Positions 8,215 to 16,202 of a stretch of DNA of 37,355 nt are shown here, one piece after another (positions within the stretch are counted from its first letter, which is position 1; each line of letters starts with the position of its first letter). The notes under the pieces are model-generated. The model did not search any database. It was not told the origin of the DNA and saw only the letters and a list, made by a program, of their open reading frames with translations. This DNA is from Verrucomicrobiales bacterium (GTDB lineage Bacteria; Verrucomicrobiota; Verrucomicrobiia; Methylacidiphilales; JAAUTS01): positions 1 through 37,355 of the forward strand of contig JAISCS010000053.1 of assembly GCA_031265365.1 (NCBI GenBank). The letters run 5' to 3'. A program made the translations under genes and the position numbers.

Positions 8215-8958
8215 ATGCGTGTGCCGATTGAAATAGTGCGGGCGCGGCGGGAGCGGGTGGCGCGGTTGTTGCGGGAGAACCGGTATCTCGGCGTGCGGGA
8301 TTTGTGCGCGCGGCTGGATATTTCCGAAGCGACGGCGCGGCGGGATTTGGCGGCGCTGGCGGAGGCGAAGCGCATCACGCGCACGCACGGCGGGGCGCTG
8401 GCGGATTTTAATTTGCGCTTCCCGTCGTTCCAGCAGCGGCTGACGCTGGCCGCCGCCGGCAAGCGGTGGATTGCGGAGGAGGCGGTCGTTCAGGTCAGGG
8501 CGGGGATGACGGTTTATCTGGACGCGGGGACGACGATTTATATGCTGGCGCGGCTGTTGTTGGAACGGGACATCCGGCCGCTGACGGTGGTCACGGCCAG
8601 TCTGCCGGTGGCGGATTTGCTCGCTGACGGTGACGGCATCAAGGTGATTCTGGTGGGCGGCGAATTTTTGCGGCGGCAGTCGGTGCTGGTCGGCAAGACC
8701 ACGTGGCGGACGCTCGGCGGGTTCGCGTACGATTTGGCGGCGATGAGCGTGGAGGGGGTGAACGCGGCGGGTTTGTGGAACACGCAGGCGGAAATCACGC
8801 GGGCGCAGCGGACGGTGTTGCGGCGGGCGCGGCGGGTGCTGGTGTGCGTGGACGCCGCGAAGTTGGGCAGGAGCGCGCCGATATTTTTGGCGAAGTGGTC
8901 GGACCGGTTGACGTTGATAACTGACGCGGCGGACCGGAGTTTGGTTAAATCATCGTGA
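8215..8958 (+). CDS. DeoR/GlpR-family transcriptional regulator
   Basis: 247-residue cytoplasmic regulator. Residues about 10-60 form the winged helix-turn-helix with the family signature DLCARLDISEATARRDL followed by RTHGGA. Residues about 75-240 form the sugar-phosphate-isomerase-like effector domain (VYLDAGTTIYMLARLL, GGEFLRRQSVLVG, CVDAAKLGRSAP). DeoR proteins usually repress carbon-use genes and are released by a phosphorylated metabolite. Its position immediately after lutC suggests it controls the lut genes, but a sugar or sugar-phosphate regulon elsewhere is equally possible. The start at 8215 was chosen because an earlier in-frame ATG lies within lutC. Confidence 0.9.
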   Translation: MRVPIEIVRARRERVARLLRENRYLGVRDLCARLDISEATARRDLAALAEAKRITRTHGGALADFNLRFPSFQQRLTLAAAGKRWIAEEAVVQVRAGMTVYLDAGTTIYMLARLLLERDIRPLTVVTASLPVADLLADGDGIKVILVGGEFLRRQSVLVGKTTWRTLGGFAYDLAAMSVEGVNAAGLWNTQAEITRAQRTVLRRARRVLVCVDAAKLGRSAPIFLAKWSDRLTLITDAADRSLVKSS

Positions 8959-9489
8959 GAAATATTTAACGCAAGGACGCAAAGGGGCAAAGGCGCGGAG
9001 ATTTTTTTATTAAAGATGTTCGCGCGGAGACGCGGAGTTTTTTTGTTGGGAAACTCGCGCCAAGCCGCCAAGCCGCAAAGTTTTTTTGGTTCCTCATCGT
9101 GAGCAGTGGAAGCGCTCGGAATACTTCCCACCGCCCTCGGTTCTCGCGCACGCCAATTCCCATTCACGGAAGGGGAATTGTTCCGCGCCGACCACGCGCC
9201 ACGGCAATGCCACGGTTCATGGGATAGAACCACTTTACACTTGGCGATACTGGGTGATTAACGTTTGAACTGAAGGCCGAAAGGTTTAGGCCGGGGGCCG
9301 AAGGGTGAAGGAACGGTTAAGTACGGACTAACGGGTTGGCGGCAACTAATCCGCTGACCTTGGTCCAACTGCGGACATCCTGTCCGCCGGCGGATGGGAC
9401 GTCCGCGTTCCATGTTTTACTTGGCGGCTTGGCGCGAGGTTGGTTGGTTGGTTCTTGCCCGTTGACGGCGGGGTGGCTAGGCTTGGGAG
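8959..9489. other. 531-base intergenic region with repeats and unassigned palindromes
   Basis: No convincing gene. Bases 8968-9085 hold CGCAAAG, GGCGCGGAG and CGCCAAGCCGC repeats separated by T-runs. Bases 9154-9180 hold a palindromic relative of the CCCCTTC hairpin repeat, with CAATTCCC/GGGAATTG ends. Bases 9220-9330 contain small inverted repeats (GGTTC...GAACC; GGCC...GGCC) that I cannot assign to a known RNA family. Bases 9371-9387 form a GCGGACA-TCC-TGTCCGC hairpin followed by CGGATGGGACGTCCG. A weak promoter-like pair TTGCCC-17-TAGGCT at 9455-9483 ends six bases before the next ATG. Confidence 0.6.
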
Positions 9490-10344
9490 ATGTCTTACCA
9501 CCAATGGTCGTCTTACTCAAGTTTCGCGGGGCCGATAGCTTTTTGGCGTGGGGTTCCGGTTTATTTGACGACGCTGTTGGTGACGGCGCATGTGTTGGTC
9601 ACGCTGGCGACCGCGGGGGTGGCCGGTTTTGGCACGCGGGTGGATGAGGCGACGTGGTTTCATGCGGTGGCGTGTGTGTCGAATTTTTTTGAGACGGGGC
9701 AGTGGTGGACAGCGCTGACGTATCCGTTTTATCATAACATCGTCAGCGACCATATTTTCCTCGTGCTGGAGTTGGTGTTTTTTTATTGGTTCGGGGTGGA
9801 GGTCGAGCGCGCCACCGGTCGCGGGCGGTTTTTGTTCATGTATGCGCTGATGGTGATATTGCCGCCGCTGGTGCTGACGCTCACTAACCGCTGGTTCGGC
9901 ATCGGCGTCCTGCATGGCTCGACGTTGCTGCATTTCGGCGTGTTCATCGCGTTCGTGGCGGCTTGTCCGTGGGCGCAAATTTTCTCGGTGCCGGTGAAAT
10001 GGCTGGCGTGGATTTTGTTGTTCGTCTGCGTGGTGTACATGGTGGCGGTGCATAATTGGGTGCAGTTGACGCAACTCGCCGTGGTGGTCGCGCTGGGCTG
10101 GCGGCTGGGGGTCGGGAGCGGGCTGGGTTGGTGGGCGCGGCTGGCGTGGCGGTGGCGGGTGGTCTCGGAGCGGCGGGCGCGCCTGCGCGCGGACGCCAAG
10201 CGTCAGCGGGAGCGGTGCGAGGCGGCGAACGTGGACGCGGTGTTGGAAAAAATTTCCCGCGACGGGCTGGACGCGCTGAGCGTCGGCGAGCGTGAGATTT
10301 TGCAACGGGAGCGGAAGAAATTGCTGGCCAGGGAGCGCCGCTGA
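9490..10344 (+). CDS. Rhomboid-like membrane protein without a canonical GxSG active site
   Basis: 284 residues. An N-terminal part with about six membrane segments (residues 20-210) is followed by a charged, helical C-terminal tail (RERCEAANVDAVLEKISRDG...SVGEREILQRER) like that appended to rhomboid proteins of Verrucomicrobiota. The layout matches rhomboid proteases: YPFYHNIVSDH before a membrane segment resembles the usual HxxxxH region, and His188 (VAVHNW) matches the catalytic-His helix. The expected Gly-x-Ser-Gly is replaced by HGSTLL, where Ser144 is the only candidate nucleophile, so the protein may be inactive or divergent. A Nudix gene starts two bases after the stop. The ATG has GGGAG directly adjacent, too close for a normal ribosome site. 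Confidence 0.7.
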   Translation: MSYHQWSSYSSFAGPIAFWRGVPVYLTTLLVTAHVLVTLATAGVAGFGTRVDEATWFHAVACVSNFFETGQWWTALTYPFYHNIVSDHIFLVLELVFFYWFGVEVERATGRGRFLFMYALMVILPPLVLTLTNRWFGIGVLHGSTLLHFGVFIAFVAACPWAQIFSVPVKWLAWILLFVCVVYMVAVHNWVQLTQLAVVVALGWRLGVGSGLGWWARLAWRWRVVSERRARLRADAKRQRERCEAANVDAVLEKISRDGLDALSVGEREILQRERKKLLARERR

Positions 10345-10346
10345 CC

Positions 10347-10826
10347 ATGACGCCCGATTGGTCAACCTGGGTGCCCAAGGAGCACGGCGCGCTGTGTTTC
10401 ATTGTCAGCGGCGGGCAAATTTTGTTGATTCACAAAAAGCGCGGGCTGGGCGCGGGCAAGGTGAACGGGCCGGGGGGCCGGCTGGAGCCGGGCGAGTCAC
10501 CGTCAGCGGCGGCGGTGCGAGAGACCCAGGAGGAGGTCGGGGTGACGCCGACGGGGGTGCGCGAGGCGGGGGTGTTGCGGTTTCATTTTTGCGACGGGTA
10601 CGCGCTGTTGTGCACGGTGTTTCGCGCGGACGGCATGACGGGCGGGCTGATTGAGACGGACGAGGCGCTGCCGTTCTGGTCGCCGCTGACGCTGATTCCC
10701 TACGACCAAATGTGGGAGGATGACGCGCTGTGGTTGCCGCTGTTGCTGGCCGGACAGTGGTTTGACGGGCGGTTTGTGTTCGACGGGGAGAAGCTGTTGC
10801 ATCACGAAATAACGCCGCGCCGCTGA
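10347..10826 (+). CDS. Nudix hydrolase, MTH1-like (8-oxo-dGTP diphosphatase type)
   Basis: 159 residues. The complete Nudix box runs from GGRLEPGESP through AAVRETQEEVGV and fits Gx5Ex7REUxEExGU. Around it are features of the MTH1-like subgroup: LLIHKKRGLGAGKVNGPGG before the box, then ETDEALPFW, IPYDQMWEDDALWLP and the late FVFDGE segment. Members hydrolyse oxidised purine nucleoside triphosphates such as 8-oxo-dGTP or 2-hydroxy-dATP and so prevent mutagenic incorporation. It starts two bases after the rhomboid-like gene, so the pair form an operon. The GGTCAGC-type motif falls twice here (ValSerGly and ProSerAla). Confidence 0.9.
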   Translation: MTPDWSTWVPKEHGALCFIVSGGQILLIHKKRGLGAGKVNGPGGRLEPGESPSAAAVRETQEEVGVTPTGVREAGVLRFHFCDGYALLCTVFRADGMTGGLIETDEALPFWSPLTLIPYDQMWEDDALWLPLLLAGQWFDGRFVFDGEKLLHHEITPRR

Positions 10827-10828
10827 CT

Positions 10829-10883
10829 AATTCCCCTTCCGTGAAGGGGTGGCCGCGCCAGCGGACGGGGTAGTCCAGCGTTC
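10829..10883 (+). repeat. Dispersed CCCCTTCCGTGAAGGGG element, forward copy
   Basis: About 55 bases: hairpin head ATTCCCCTTCCGTGAAGGGG, a variable GC-rich middle, then GACGGGGTAGTCCAGCGTTC. Near-identical copies lie at 15726-15779 and 28206-28260 (forward) and 15796-15847 and 28105-28158 (reverse). It begins just after the Nudix stop codon and may act as a transcription terminator or message-stabilising hairpin. Confidence 0.9.
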
Positions 10884-10992
10884 CGGACGCAAAAACAAAC
10901 CGTAGACCATCGCGTTAGCTGCGTAGCGCCACGTCGCGGCGGTTGATTTTTTCGCGTTGTGTTTTGGTATTTTGGCGTTAGTTTGGATGTTC

Positions 10993-12882
10993 ATGTCCGA
11001 TGCTCATTCCAAACGCAACGCCCCCGCTTGGCTCGGCATCATCGGCGCGCTGGGGGTCGTGTACGGCGACATCGGCACCAGTCCGCTGTACGCTTTCCGC
11101 CAGTGCTTTTACGGCAATCAGTTGCCCGTGAACACGGAGAATGTCCTCGGCCTGTTGTCGCTGGTGTTTTGGGCGCTGTTCTTCATCGTCACGGTCAAGT
11201 ACTTGTGCTTCATCCTGCGCGCGGACAATCACGGCGAGGGCGGCACTTTCGCGTTGCTGGCGTTGTTGAAGGAACATCTGCCGGAGAAGGGCCGGCTGAC
11301 GGTGACGTTTATCTTCCTCGGCATCTGCGGGGCTTGCTTGCTGTACGCCGACGCGCTCATCACGCCGGCGATTTCCATCCTCAGCGCCGTGGAAGGCTTG
11401 CGGGTGGTGAGTCCCGGCTTGCAACATTGGGTGGTGCCGCTGGCGGTGGTGATTATCTTCGCGCTGTTTTATTTTCAACGGTTCGGCACCGGCAGACTCG
11501 GCGTGTGTTTCGGGCCGGTGATGCTGGTGTGGTTCGTCACGCTGGCGCTGCTCGGCTTGTACCATATCTGGCGCTGCCCGCAGGTGTTGCAGGCGCTTAA
11601 TCCATGGTTCGGCGTGAGATTTTTGCTCACCCACGGGGTCGGTGGGTTTGGCGTGCTGGGGTCGCTGTTCCTCGTGATGACCGGCGCGGAGACGTTGTAC
11701 GCGGACATGGGGCATTTCAACGCGCGGCTGATTCGCCGGGGCTGGATGTATCTCGTGCTGCCGGCGCTGGCGCTGAATTATTACGGGCAAGGGGCCATGT
11801 TGTTGCTCAAGGGCCGCGGCGCGCCCGGCGAGATGTTTTACGGACTCGCGCCGGCGTGGGGGGTCATTCCGCTGCTGGTGATTACCACCGCCGCCACCGT
11901 CATCGCCTCGCAAGCCGTCATTAGCGGCGCGTATTCCATCACCGCGCAGGCCATGCACCTCGGTTACTGCCCGCGCCTGACTGTGCGGCAAACCTCCGAC
12001 GCCATCGGCCAGATTTACCTGCCGCTGGTTAACGGACTGTTGATGGCGGGGTGCCTCGCGCTGGTGCTGTTGTTCGGCGAATCCGCGCGGCTGGCGAACG
12101 CCTACGGCCTCGCCGTCAGCGGCACGATGCTCATCACCGGCCTGATGTTTTTCACGCTGGCGCGCGTGATGTGGCGGTGGCCGCGCTGGGTGGTGTGGCC
12201 GGCGGGTCTGGTGTTTACGCTGGTGGATTTGACGTTCTTCGCCTCGAACACCCTGAAACTCGCGCATGGCGCGGCGCTGTCGCTGGGCCTCGGCGCCGCG
12301 CTGTTCCTCATCATCGTCACCTGGCGGCGCGGGCGGCATCTACTACGGCGGCTGCTGGGGTACAACATAATTGAGCAGGAGGTGTTCGTCGCGGACATGG
12401 CCCGCCACCGCCCGGCGCGCGTGGCGGGGACGGCGGTGTTTCTGACCGCCAGCACCGGCATCACGCCGCGCTCGCTGCTGCACAATTACAAGCATAACAA
12501 GGTGATTCACCAGACCAACGTGTTCCTCACCGTGCAGACCCGGCCCGTGCCGTATGTGCGCCACAATCGCGCCGAGGTGCGGCCGTTGGGCGGGAGCTTT
12601 TATCAAATCGTCCTGCACTACGGTTTCCGCGAGGAGCCGAATGTGCCGTGGGATTTGCAAAAGCTGGCCGAGCGGGAGCCGGCGCTGAACTTTGCGACGA
12701 TGACGACGAGTTATTTCCTGTCGCGGCAAACGCTGGTGGCGGCGACGGCGGGCAAGTCGCTGATGCCGCTGTGGCGGCGGACGTTGTTCACGTTCATGTT
12801 CCGCAACGCCCTCGACCCCGCGCGCTATTTCCAAATCCCCGCCAATCGCGTGGTGGAGTTGGGCGAGCAGTTGACGATTTGA
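10993..12882 (+). CDS. kup: Kup-type low-affinity potassium transporter
   Basis: About 629 residues with 12 membrane segments in the first 450 and a soluble C-terminal domain, the standard Kup length. The diagnostic N-terminus GALGVVYGDIGTSPLYAF is followed by HGEGGTFALLALL, YADALITPAISILSAVEGL and the GAETLYADMGHF segment, all near-invariant in the KUP/HAK/KT family of proton-coupled potassium importers of the inner membrane. The start is uncertain: ATG 10987 and ATG 10993 are both possible, and neither has a clear ribosome site. I took 10993 (Met-Ser-Asp-Ala) by similarity to family starts. Upstream, TTGATT and GGTATT are separated by 17 bases, which could be a weak promoter. A long hairpin follows the stop. 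Confidence 0.93.
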   Translation: MSDAHSKRNAPAWLGIIGALGVVYGDIGTSPLYAFRQCFYGNQLPVNTENVLGLLSLVFWALFFIVTVKYLCFILRADNHGEGGTFALLALLKEHLPEKGRLTVTFIFLGICGACLLYADALITPAISILSAVEGLRVVSPGLQHWVVPLAVVIIFALFYFQRFGTGRLGVCFGPVMLVWFVTLALLGLYHIWRCPQVLQALNPWFGVRFLLTHGVGGFGVLGSLFLVMTGAETLYADMGHFNARLIRRGWMYLVLPALALNYYGQGAMLLLKGRGAPGEMFYGLAPAWGVIPLLVITTAATVIASQAVISGAYSITAQAMHLGYCPRLTVRQTSDAIGQIYLPLVNGLLMAGCLALVLLFGESARLANAYGLAVSGTMLITGLMFFTLARVMWRWPRWVVWPAGLVFTLVDLTFFASNTLKLAHGAALSLGLGAALFLIIVTWRRGRHLLRRLLGYNIIEQEVFVADMARHRPARVAGTAVFLTASTGITPRSLLHNYKHNKVIHQTNVFLTVQTRPVPYVRHNRAEVRPLGGSFYQIVLHYGFREEPNVPWDLQKLAEREPALNFATMTTSYFLSRQTLVAATAGKSLMPLWRRTLFTFMFRNALDPARYFQIPANRVVELGEQLTI

Positions 12883-12947
12883 AACCACGAATGAACACGA
12901 ATAACTGCCGCTGACGGTGAGCATATTATTCGTGTCCATTCGTGGTT
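12883..12947. repeat. CCACGAATGAACACGAAT hairpin downstream of kup with the GCTGACGGT motif in its loop
   Basis: Arms 12883-12902 and 12928-12947 are inverted copies of 20 bases with one mismatch. The 25-base loop contains CCGCTGACGGTGAGC (12908-12922). A short A/G-rich stretch follows. It is likely a terminator or mRNA-stabilising structure between kup and hom. Confidence 0.85.
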
Positions 12948-12993
12948 AAAAAGGATTGCAATTCCCCGCTGACGCTGGTTTCATACTCAACTT

Positions 12994-14280
12994 GTGAAAA
13001 CGGTTGGCATTGGACTTATCGGGTGCGGCGTCGTGGGTGGCGGCGTGGTCAAACATTTGTTGCGGAATCATGATTTGATTGCCGAGCGCACGGGGTTGGA
13101 TTTGCAAATCAAACGCGTCGCTGAGCCGCAGGTGTCGCGCGTGCCGGCGGCTTTGTCGGCGGTGGTGACGGATGATTGGCGGCAACTCGTCGCGGATGAT
13201 GAGGTGCGGGTGGTCATTGAGTTGATGGGCGGGAGGACGCTGGCGTTGGAGGTGGCGCGGGCGGCGCTGGCGGCGGGCAAGCCGTTGGTCACGGCGAACA
13301 AGGCGCTGCTGGCTCACGCGGGGGAGGAGTTGTTCGCGCTGGCTGACCGTCAGCGGACGGGCATTTATTTCGAGGCCAGCGTCGGCGGTGGCATTCCCAT
13401 TATCAAGGCGTTGCGCGAGGGGTTGGTCGCCAATCACATCGCCAGCATCCACGGCATCATCAACGGGACGTGCAATTACATTCTCACGCGCATGGCGGAT
13501 GAGGGCAAGGCTTACGCGGAAATTCTCGCCGAGGCGAAGCGGCTCGGTTACGCGGAGGCGGATGAGAGTCTGGATGTGGACGGTATTGACACGGCGCATA
13601 AGGCGGCGATTTTGGCGTCGCTGGCGTATGGCTTTTGGGTGAAGATGGATGACATTCACGTCGAGGGCATCCGCACCATCAGCGCGCTGGACATTTCCTA
13701 CGCGCGCAAGCTCGGCTACGCCATCAAGTTGCTCGCCATCATCAAGCCCGACGAAAATAACGCCGCGCAAGTCCGCGTGCATCCGGCGTTGATACCCGCC
13801 GGCAGTGTGCTGGCCAGCGTCAGCGGCGTGTATAACGCGGTCGCGGTGGACGGCGACGTGGTCGGCCAGACATTGTACTATGGTCGCGGCGCGGGCGCGG
13901 ACGCCACGGCCAGCGCGGTGTTGGGCGATGTGGTCGAGGCCGCCGCCGGGCTGGGCGTCAACCACAGCTCGCGCTTCACCGGCCACGACCTCTACGGCAA
14001 GGTCGCCAAGATTGACCAGGTCGTGACGCGTTACTACGTGCGCCTCAGCGTGCTGGACCAGCCGGGCGTGCTCGCGCAAGTGGCGGCGATTTTCGGCCGG
14101 CACGACATCGGCATCTCGTCGGTGTATCAACCGGAAGAGCACGCGGGGGAGACGGTGCCGCTGTTGATGGTACTGGACCAAGCGCGGGAGGCGAATTTCC
14201 AAGACGCTTACCGTGAGATACAGCGACTGGCGGTGGTGAGGGAGCCGTGCCAGGCGATTCGGGTTGAGGATATTTCTTAG
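12994..14280 (+). CDS. hom: Homoserine dehydrogenase with C-terminal ACT domain
   Basis: 428 residues, the normal length for the monofunctional enzyme. It reduces aspartate semialdehyde to homoserine, the branch step to threonine and methionine. The NAD(P)-binding motif GLIGCGVVGGGV is at residues 7-18. The catalytic region contains NGTCNYILTRM, GYAEADESLDVDGIDTAHKAAILA (with the catalytic Lys in HKAA) and FGF-like segments. Residues about 350-425 are an ACT domain (LSVLDQPGVLAQVAAIFGRHDIGISSV), the expected site of threonine feedback inhibition. The start is GTG with no ribosome site; a CATACT -10-like hexamer ends six bases before it, so the transcript could be leaderless. A perfect GCTGACCGTCAGC palindrome (13342-13354) encodes Ala-Asp-Arg-Gln. 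thrC lies 2.1 kb downstream. Confidence 0.95.
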   Translation: MKTVGIGLIGCGVVGGGVVKHLLRNHDLIAERTGLDLQIKRVAEPQVSRVPAALSAVVTDDWRQLVADDEVRVVIELMGGRTLALEVARAALAAGKPLVTANKALLAHAGEELFALADRQRTGIYFEASVGGGIPIIKALREGLVANHIASIHGIINGTCNYILTRMADEGKAYAEILAEAKRLGYAEADESLDVDGIDTAHKAAILASLAYGFWVKMDDIHVEGIRTISALDISYARKLGYAIKLLAIIKPDENNAAQVRVHPALIPAGSVLASVSGVYNAVAVDGDVVGQTLYYGRGAGADATASAVLGDVVEAAAGLGVNHSSRFTGHDLYGKVAKIDQVVTRYYVRLSVLDQPGVLAQVAAIFGRHDIGISSVYQPEEHAGETVPLLMVLDQAREANFQDAYREIQRLAVVREPCQAIRVEDIS

Positions 14281-14322
14281 AAATTGCAGATAAACAACAC
14301 ATACGCTGGTAGTCACCAGTAA

Positions 14323-15084
14323 CCGCTGACAGTGCGGTTTCACCGCCAGTGGAGTTGGTTAGAAATGAAGACTGACACCTTTTAACAAACAATGATTATG
14401 GAACAACAACCAAATAAGGAAATCGTCAGGTTTTTACAAGACAATATTGAACCATTGGAAAATAGTGCGTATGGACTTGGCTACCGAGCCTCTGTTTTTT
14501 TAATTGACGGGACATTTTTACCTTGTGTGATTTTTCGTAATCCTAGAAATATTGTAAATTTAGCAATACGACGTTTCAAAGAAGAATTGTCAGAGAAAAG
14601 TATTTCCAGTCGTTCTTCAGGATTTGGTTATTATGACATTGTCAAAATTTTGTAACAAATGGAAATTGTATAAATGGCTATGACATAAAGAGTGTCGAGA
14701 AAAGTAAATTTGCGTTTCCTTTGTCAATACAAAAACAAATTCGAGGGGAAACGGCAATGGGTTGGACAGGTTTTGCCGCAAAAATGAAAGATGGAAAATA
14801 CTTTGGTTTCGGAACGACTTTTCGTTGGGAGTTTTTTCAAATACCAGACGGTTATTCAGTTGACGATATTGAAGAAATAATTAATCACAGTTACGTTTCC
14901 CCAAATGGAGAATTACGTTCTCACAGAGAAGGAAATCAAACAAAACTCGAAGAGTATAAAAATGCCGCAGTTTATAGAGAACGACCTTTTTTTGAATGTT
15001 TTTTGGACAATCTTTAGTAAAATAAAATGTGTCAGTCTTCATTTCTGACCAACTCTGCTGACGGTGAAGCCGCACTGTCAGCGG
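14323..15084. mobile_element. AT-rich cassette bounded by 62-bp inverted repeats
   Basis: The left end 14323-14384 and right end 15023-15084 are inverted copies of 62 bases with six mismatches by my alignment. Both start at their outer edge with CCGCTGACAGTGCGG and contain ATGAAGACTGACAC near the inner edge. The interior (about 35-40% G+C against 60-70% in the flanks) holds one orphan gene in two frames. Beyond the right end, 15085-15117 repeats the inner half of the unit in direct orientation (GATGAAGACGGATACCTTTTA), directly upstream of the next gene. No transposase is present, so it would move, if at all, in trans. The right end also folds into a hairpin (GCTGACGGT-GAAGCCGC-ACTGTCAGC). Confidence 0.75.
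14392..15017 (+). pseudogene. AT-rich orphan gene split by a frameshift (unknown function)
   Basis: Bases 14392-14655 encode 87 residues (MIMEQQPNKEIVRFLQDN...) ending in GYYDIVKIL-stop. Switching frame near the CAAAATTTTG run at about 14643-14652 gives continuous sequence DIVKNFVTNGNCINGYDIKS and reads on through SIQKQIRGETAMGWTGFAAK to a stop at 15017, about 207 residues in all. I therefore read it as one gene with a one-base indel in a homopolymer, or a sequencing error there. The protein is hydrophilic, has no signal peptide, and I do not recognise the family. The low G+C and inverted-repeat borders indicate acquisition. Confidence 0.6.
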
Positions 15085-15125
15085 AGTTTATTAAAAGATG
15101 AAGACGGATACCTTTTACACGCCCT

Positions 15126-15653
15126 ATGCACCTACTCAAACATTTTTTCAATTCGTTCCTGCTGACCATTGCGGTTATCTCGGCAGCTCAGGCACAAACA
15201 CCTAGTCAGATTCTGCGTGACGCTGGAGTTATGTTTACGCCTCCCGGAGCTTGGGCGGTCGAAGACTTGGCTAAACTGAATGGGGTTCTGATGTTGGCGC
15301 CCAGCGTGGAGGCTAATTGGCAGGCAAACATATTCCTTGAGTTACGCGAAGACAAAGAGAACCGAACGCTTGAACGTTCCCTGGCCGATGTTTCCGGCAA
15401 TCTCAAGAGTAGGAAGAATCAATACCGGGAATTAAGCCGTTCAGTTAAGAGAACAGCGCGTGGTGTTCCATATGCATTACTCGAATACTCGCAGCACCCA
15501 AACAGTGGTCCTGAGCTTCTTGAGTGGGAGGTCATCGTTCCCTTGCAAGGAACTACGCGGCTCTTTGTCTATGCGTCAACAGCTAAGTCTGTCTCACCAA
15601 AATACCTTCCAGTTTTTCAAGCATTTCTAGATTCGCTGGCAGTAGCAAAATGA
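15126..15653 (+). CDS. Secreted protein of unknown function (175 residues)
   Basis: The N-terminus MHLLKHFFNSFLLTIAVISAAQAQ is a classical Sec signal peptide with probable cleavage after AQA. The mature part of about 150 residues begins with a stretch around FTPPGAWAVEDLAKLNG and resembles small exported alpha/beta proteins of the DcrB/PsbP-like kind, but I cannot assign a family firmly. The gene begins just after a direct-orientation partial copy of the cassette end repeat (15085-15117). Codon use is less GC-rich than in hom or thrC, suggesting it belongs to the same accessory island. Confidence 0.7.
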   Translation: MHLLKHFFNSFLLTIAVISAAQAQTPSQILRDAGVMFTPPGAWAVEDLAKLNGVLMLAPSVEANWQANIFLELREDKENRTLERSLADVSGNLKSRKNQYRELSRSVKRTARGVPYALLEYSQHPNSGPELLEWEVIVPLQGTTRLFVYASTAKSVSPKYLPVFQAFLDSLAVAK

Positions 15654-15725
15654 GGTTCCCTGCCATTCCAGAGGAGTTACGGTCAAGACCAACCACCTAG
15701 GCCCCGCTATTCCCCCGCGTCAGCG

Positions 15726-15847
15726 ATTCCCCTTCCGTGAAGGGGTGTCCGCGAATGCAGACGGGGTAGTTCAGTGTTCAGTGCTATTCCCCCAAAACGC
15801 TAAACTACCCCGGCGCTCCGCGCCACCCCTTCACGGAAGGGGAATTT
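15726..15847. repeat. Inverted pair of CCCCTTCCGTGAAGGGG elements
   Basis: A forward copy (15726-15779) and a reverse copy (15796-15847) face each other across a 16-base gap, forming a palindrome of about 120 bases. The forward copy shares a further CCGCGTCAGCG leader with the copy at 28206. The surrounding 15654-15953 has no gene. Confidence 0.9.
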
Positions 15848-15953
15848 TAATGCAGCCACGACACGCCGTTTCAATGGTCCTTCCACGCGGAAGAACCATT
15901 TGCTGACGTCCATTGATAATAGCGAAGAACCTATAAAATCATCTATAATATGG

Positions 15954-16202
15954 TCAAGCCGCGCATTGAACCATACAGGTGAGCGGGTCTTGGTCAGCCC
16001 AAGTGAAACTCTCAAAGCTGATGTCTTCGTCGAGTTGCGCCCAGTGCAAACCGAAGGGGGACGGTTGCCAAGCGGCGCGCTGTTCATCAGTGGCGCGTTG
16101 CAGGCGCGGGTAAAAGCGCAAAGGCTGGCTGCGCACAACGCCCGCGCCGGTTTCGATGAAGATGCGGGTATCGGAGAACCAGAGCTGTTTGATGGTGGTC
16201 AT
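15954..16202 (-). CDS. DUF2442 family small protein
   Basis: 82 residues starting MTTIKQLWFSDTRIFIET and continuing with PLRFYPRLQRATDEQR and SPFGLHWAQLDEDISFESF, which is the DUF2442 domain pattern. DUF2442 proteins are commonly encoded beside DUF4160 proteins and are suspected toxin-antitoxin components, but no partner gene is visible on either side here. The last residues (DPLTCMVQCAA) look altered relative to the family end. I chose the second Met (16202) because the domain begins there; an ATG at 16235 adds 11 residues. It lies antisense between hom and thrC. The long plus-strand frame across it is its shadow. Confidence 0.75.
   Translation of the reverse strand: MTTIKQLWFSDTRIFIETGAGVVRSQPLRFYPRLQRATDEQRAAWQPSPFGLHWAQLDEDISFESFTWADQDPLTCMVQCAA

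Noticed and set aside
9181-9370. tRNA, tmRNA, SRP RNA or RNase P RNA in the lutC-rhomboid gap
   Set aside because: None of the conserved cores or a cloverleaf could be found.
10978-12339. 453-residue minus-strand open frame antisense to kup
   Set aside because: Low-complexity Arg/His/Gln-rich translation typical of the antisense of a GC-rich gene; kup on the plus strand is unmistakable.
12946-14343. 465-residue minus-strand open frame antisense to hom
   Set aside because: Shadow frame of a well-conserved enzyme; no domain or start signal.
14323-15110. Integron attC sites at the cassette ends
   Set aside because: Hairpins are present, but the RYYYAAC/GTTRRRY core sites do not match and no integrase is in the window.
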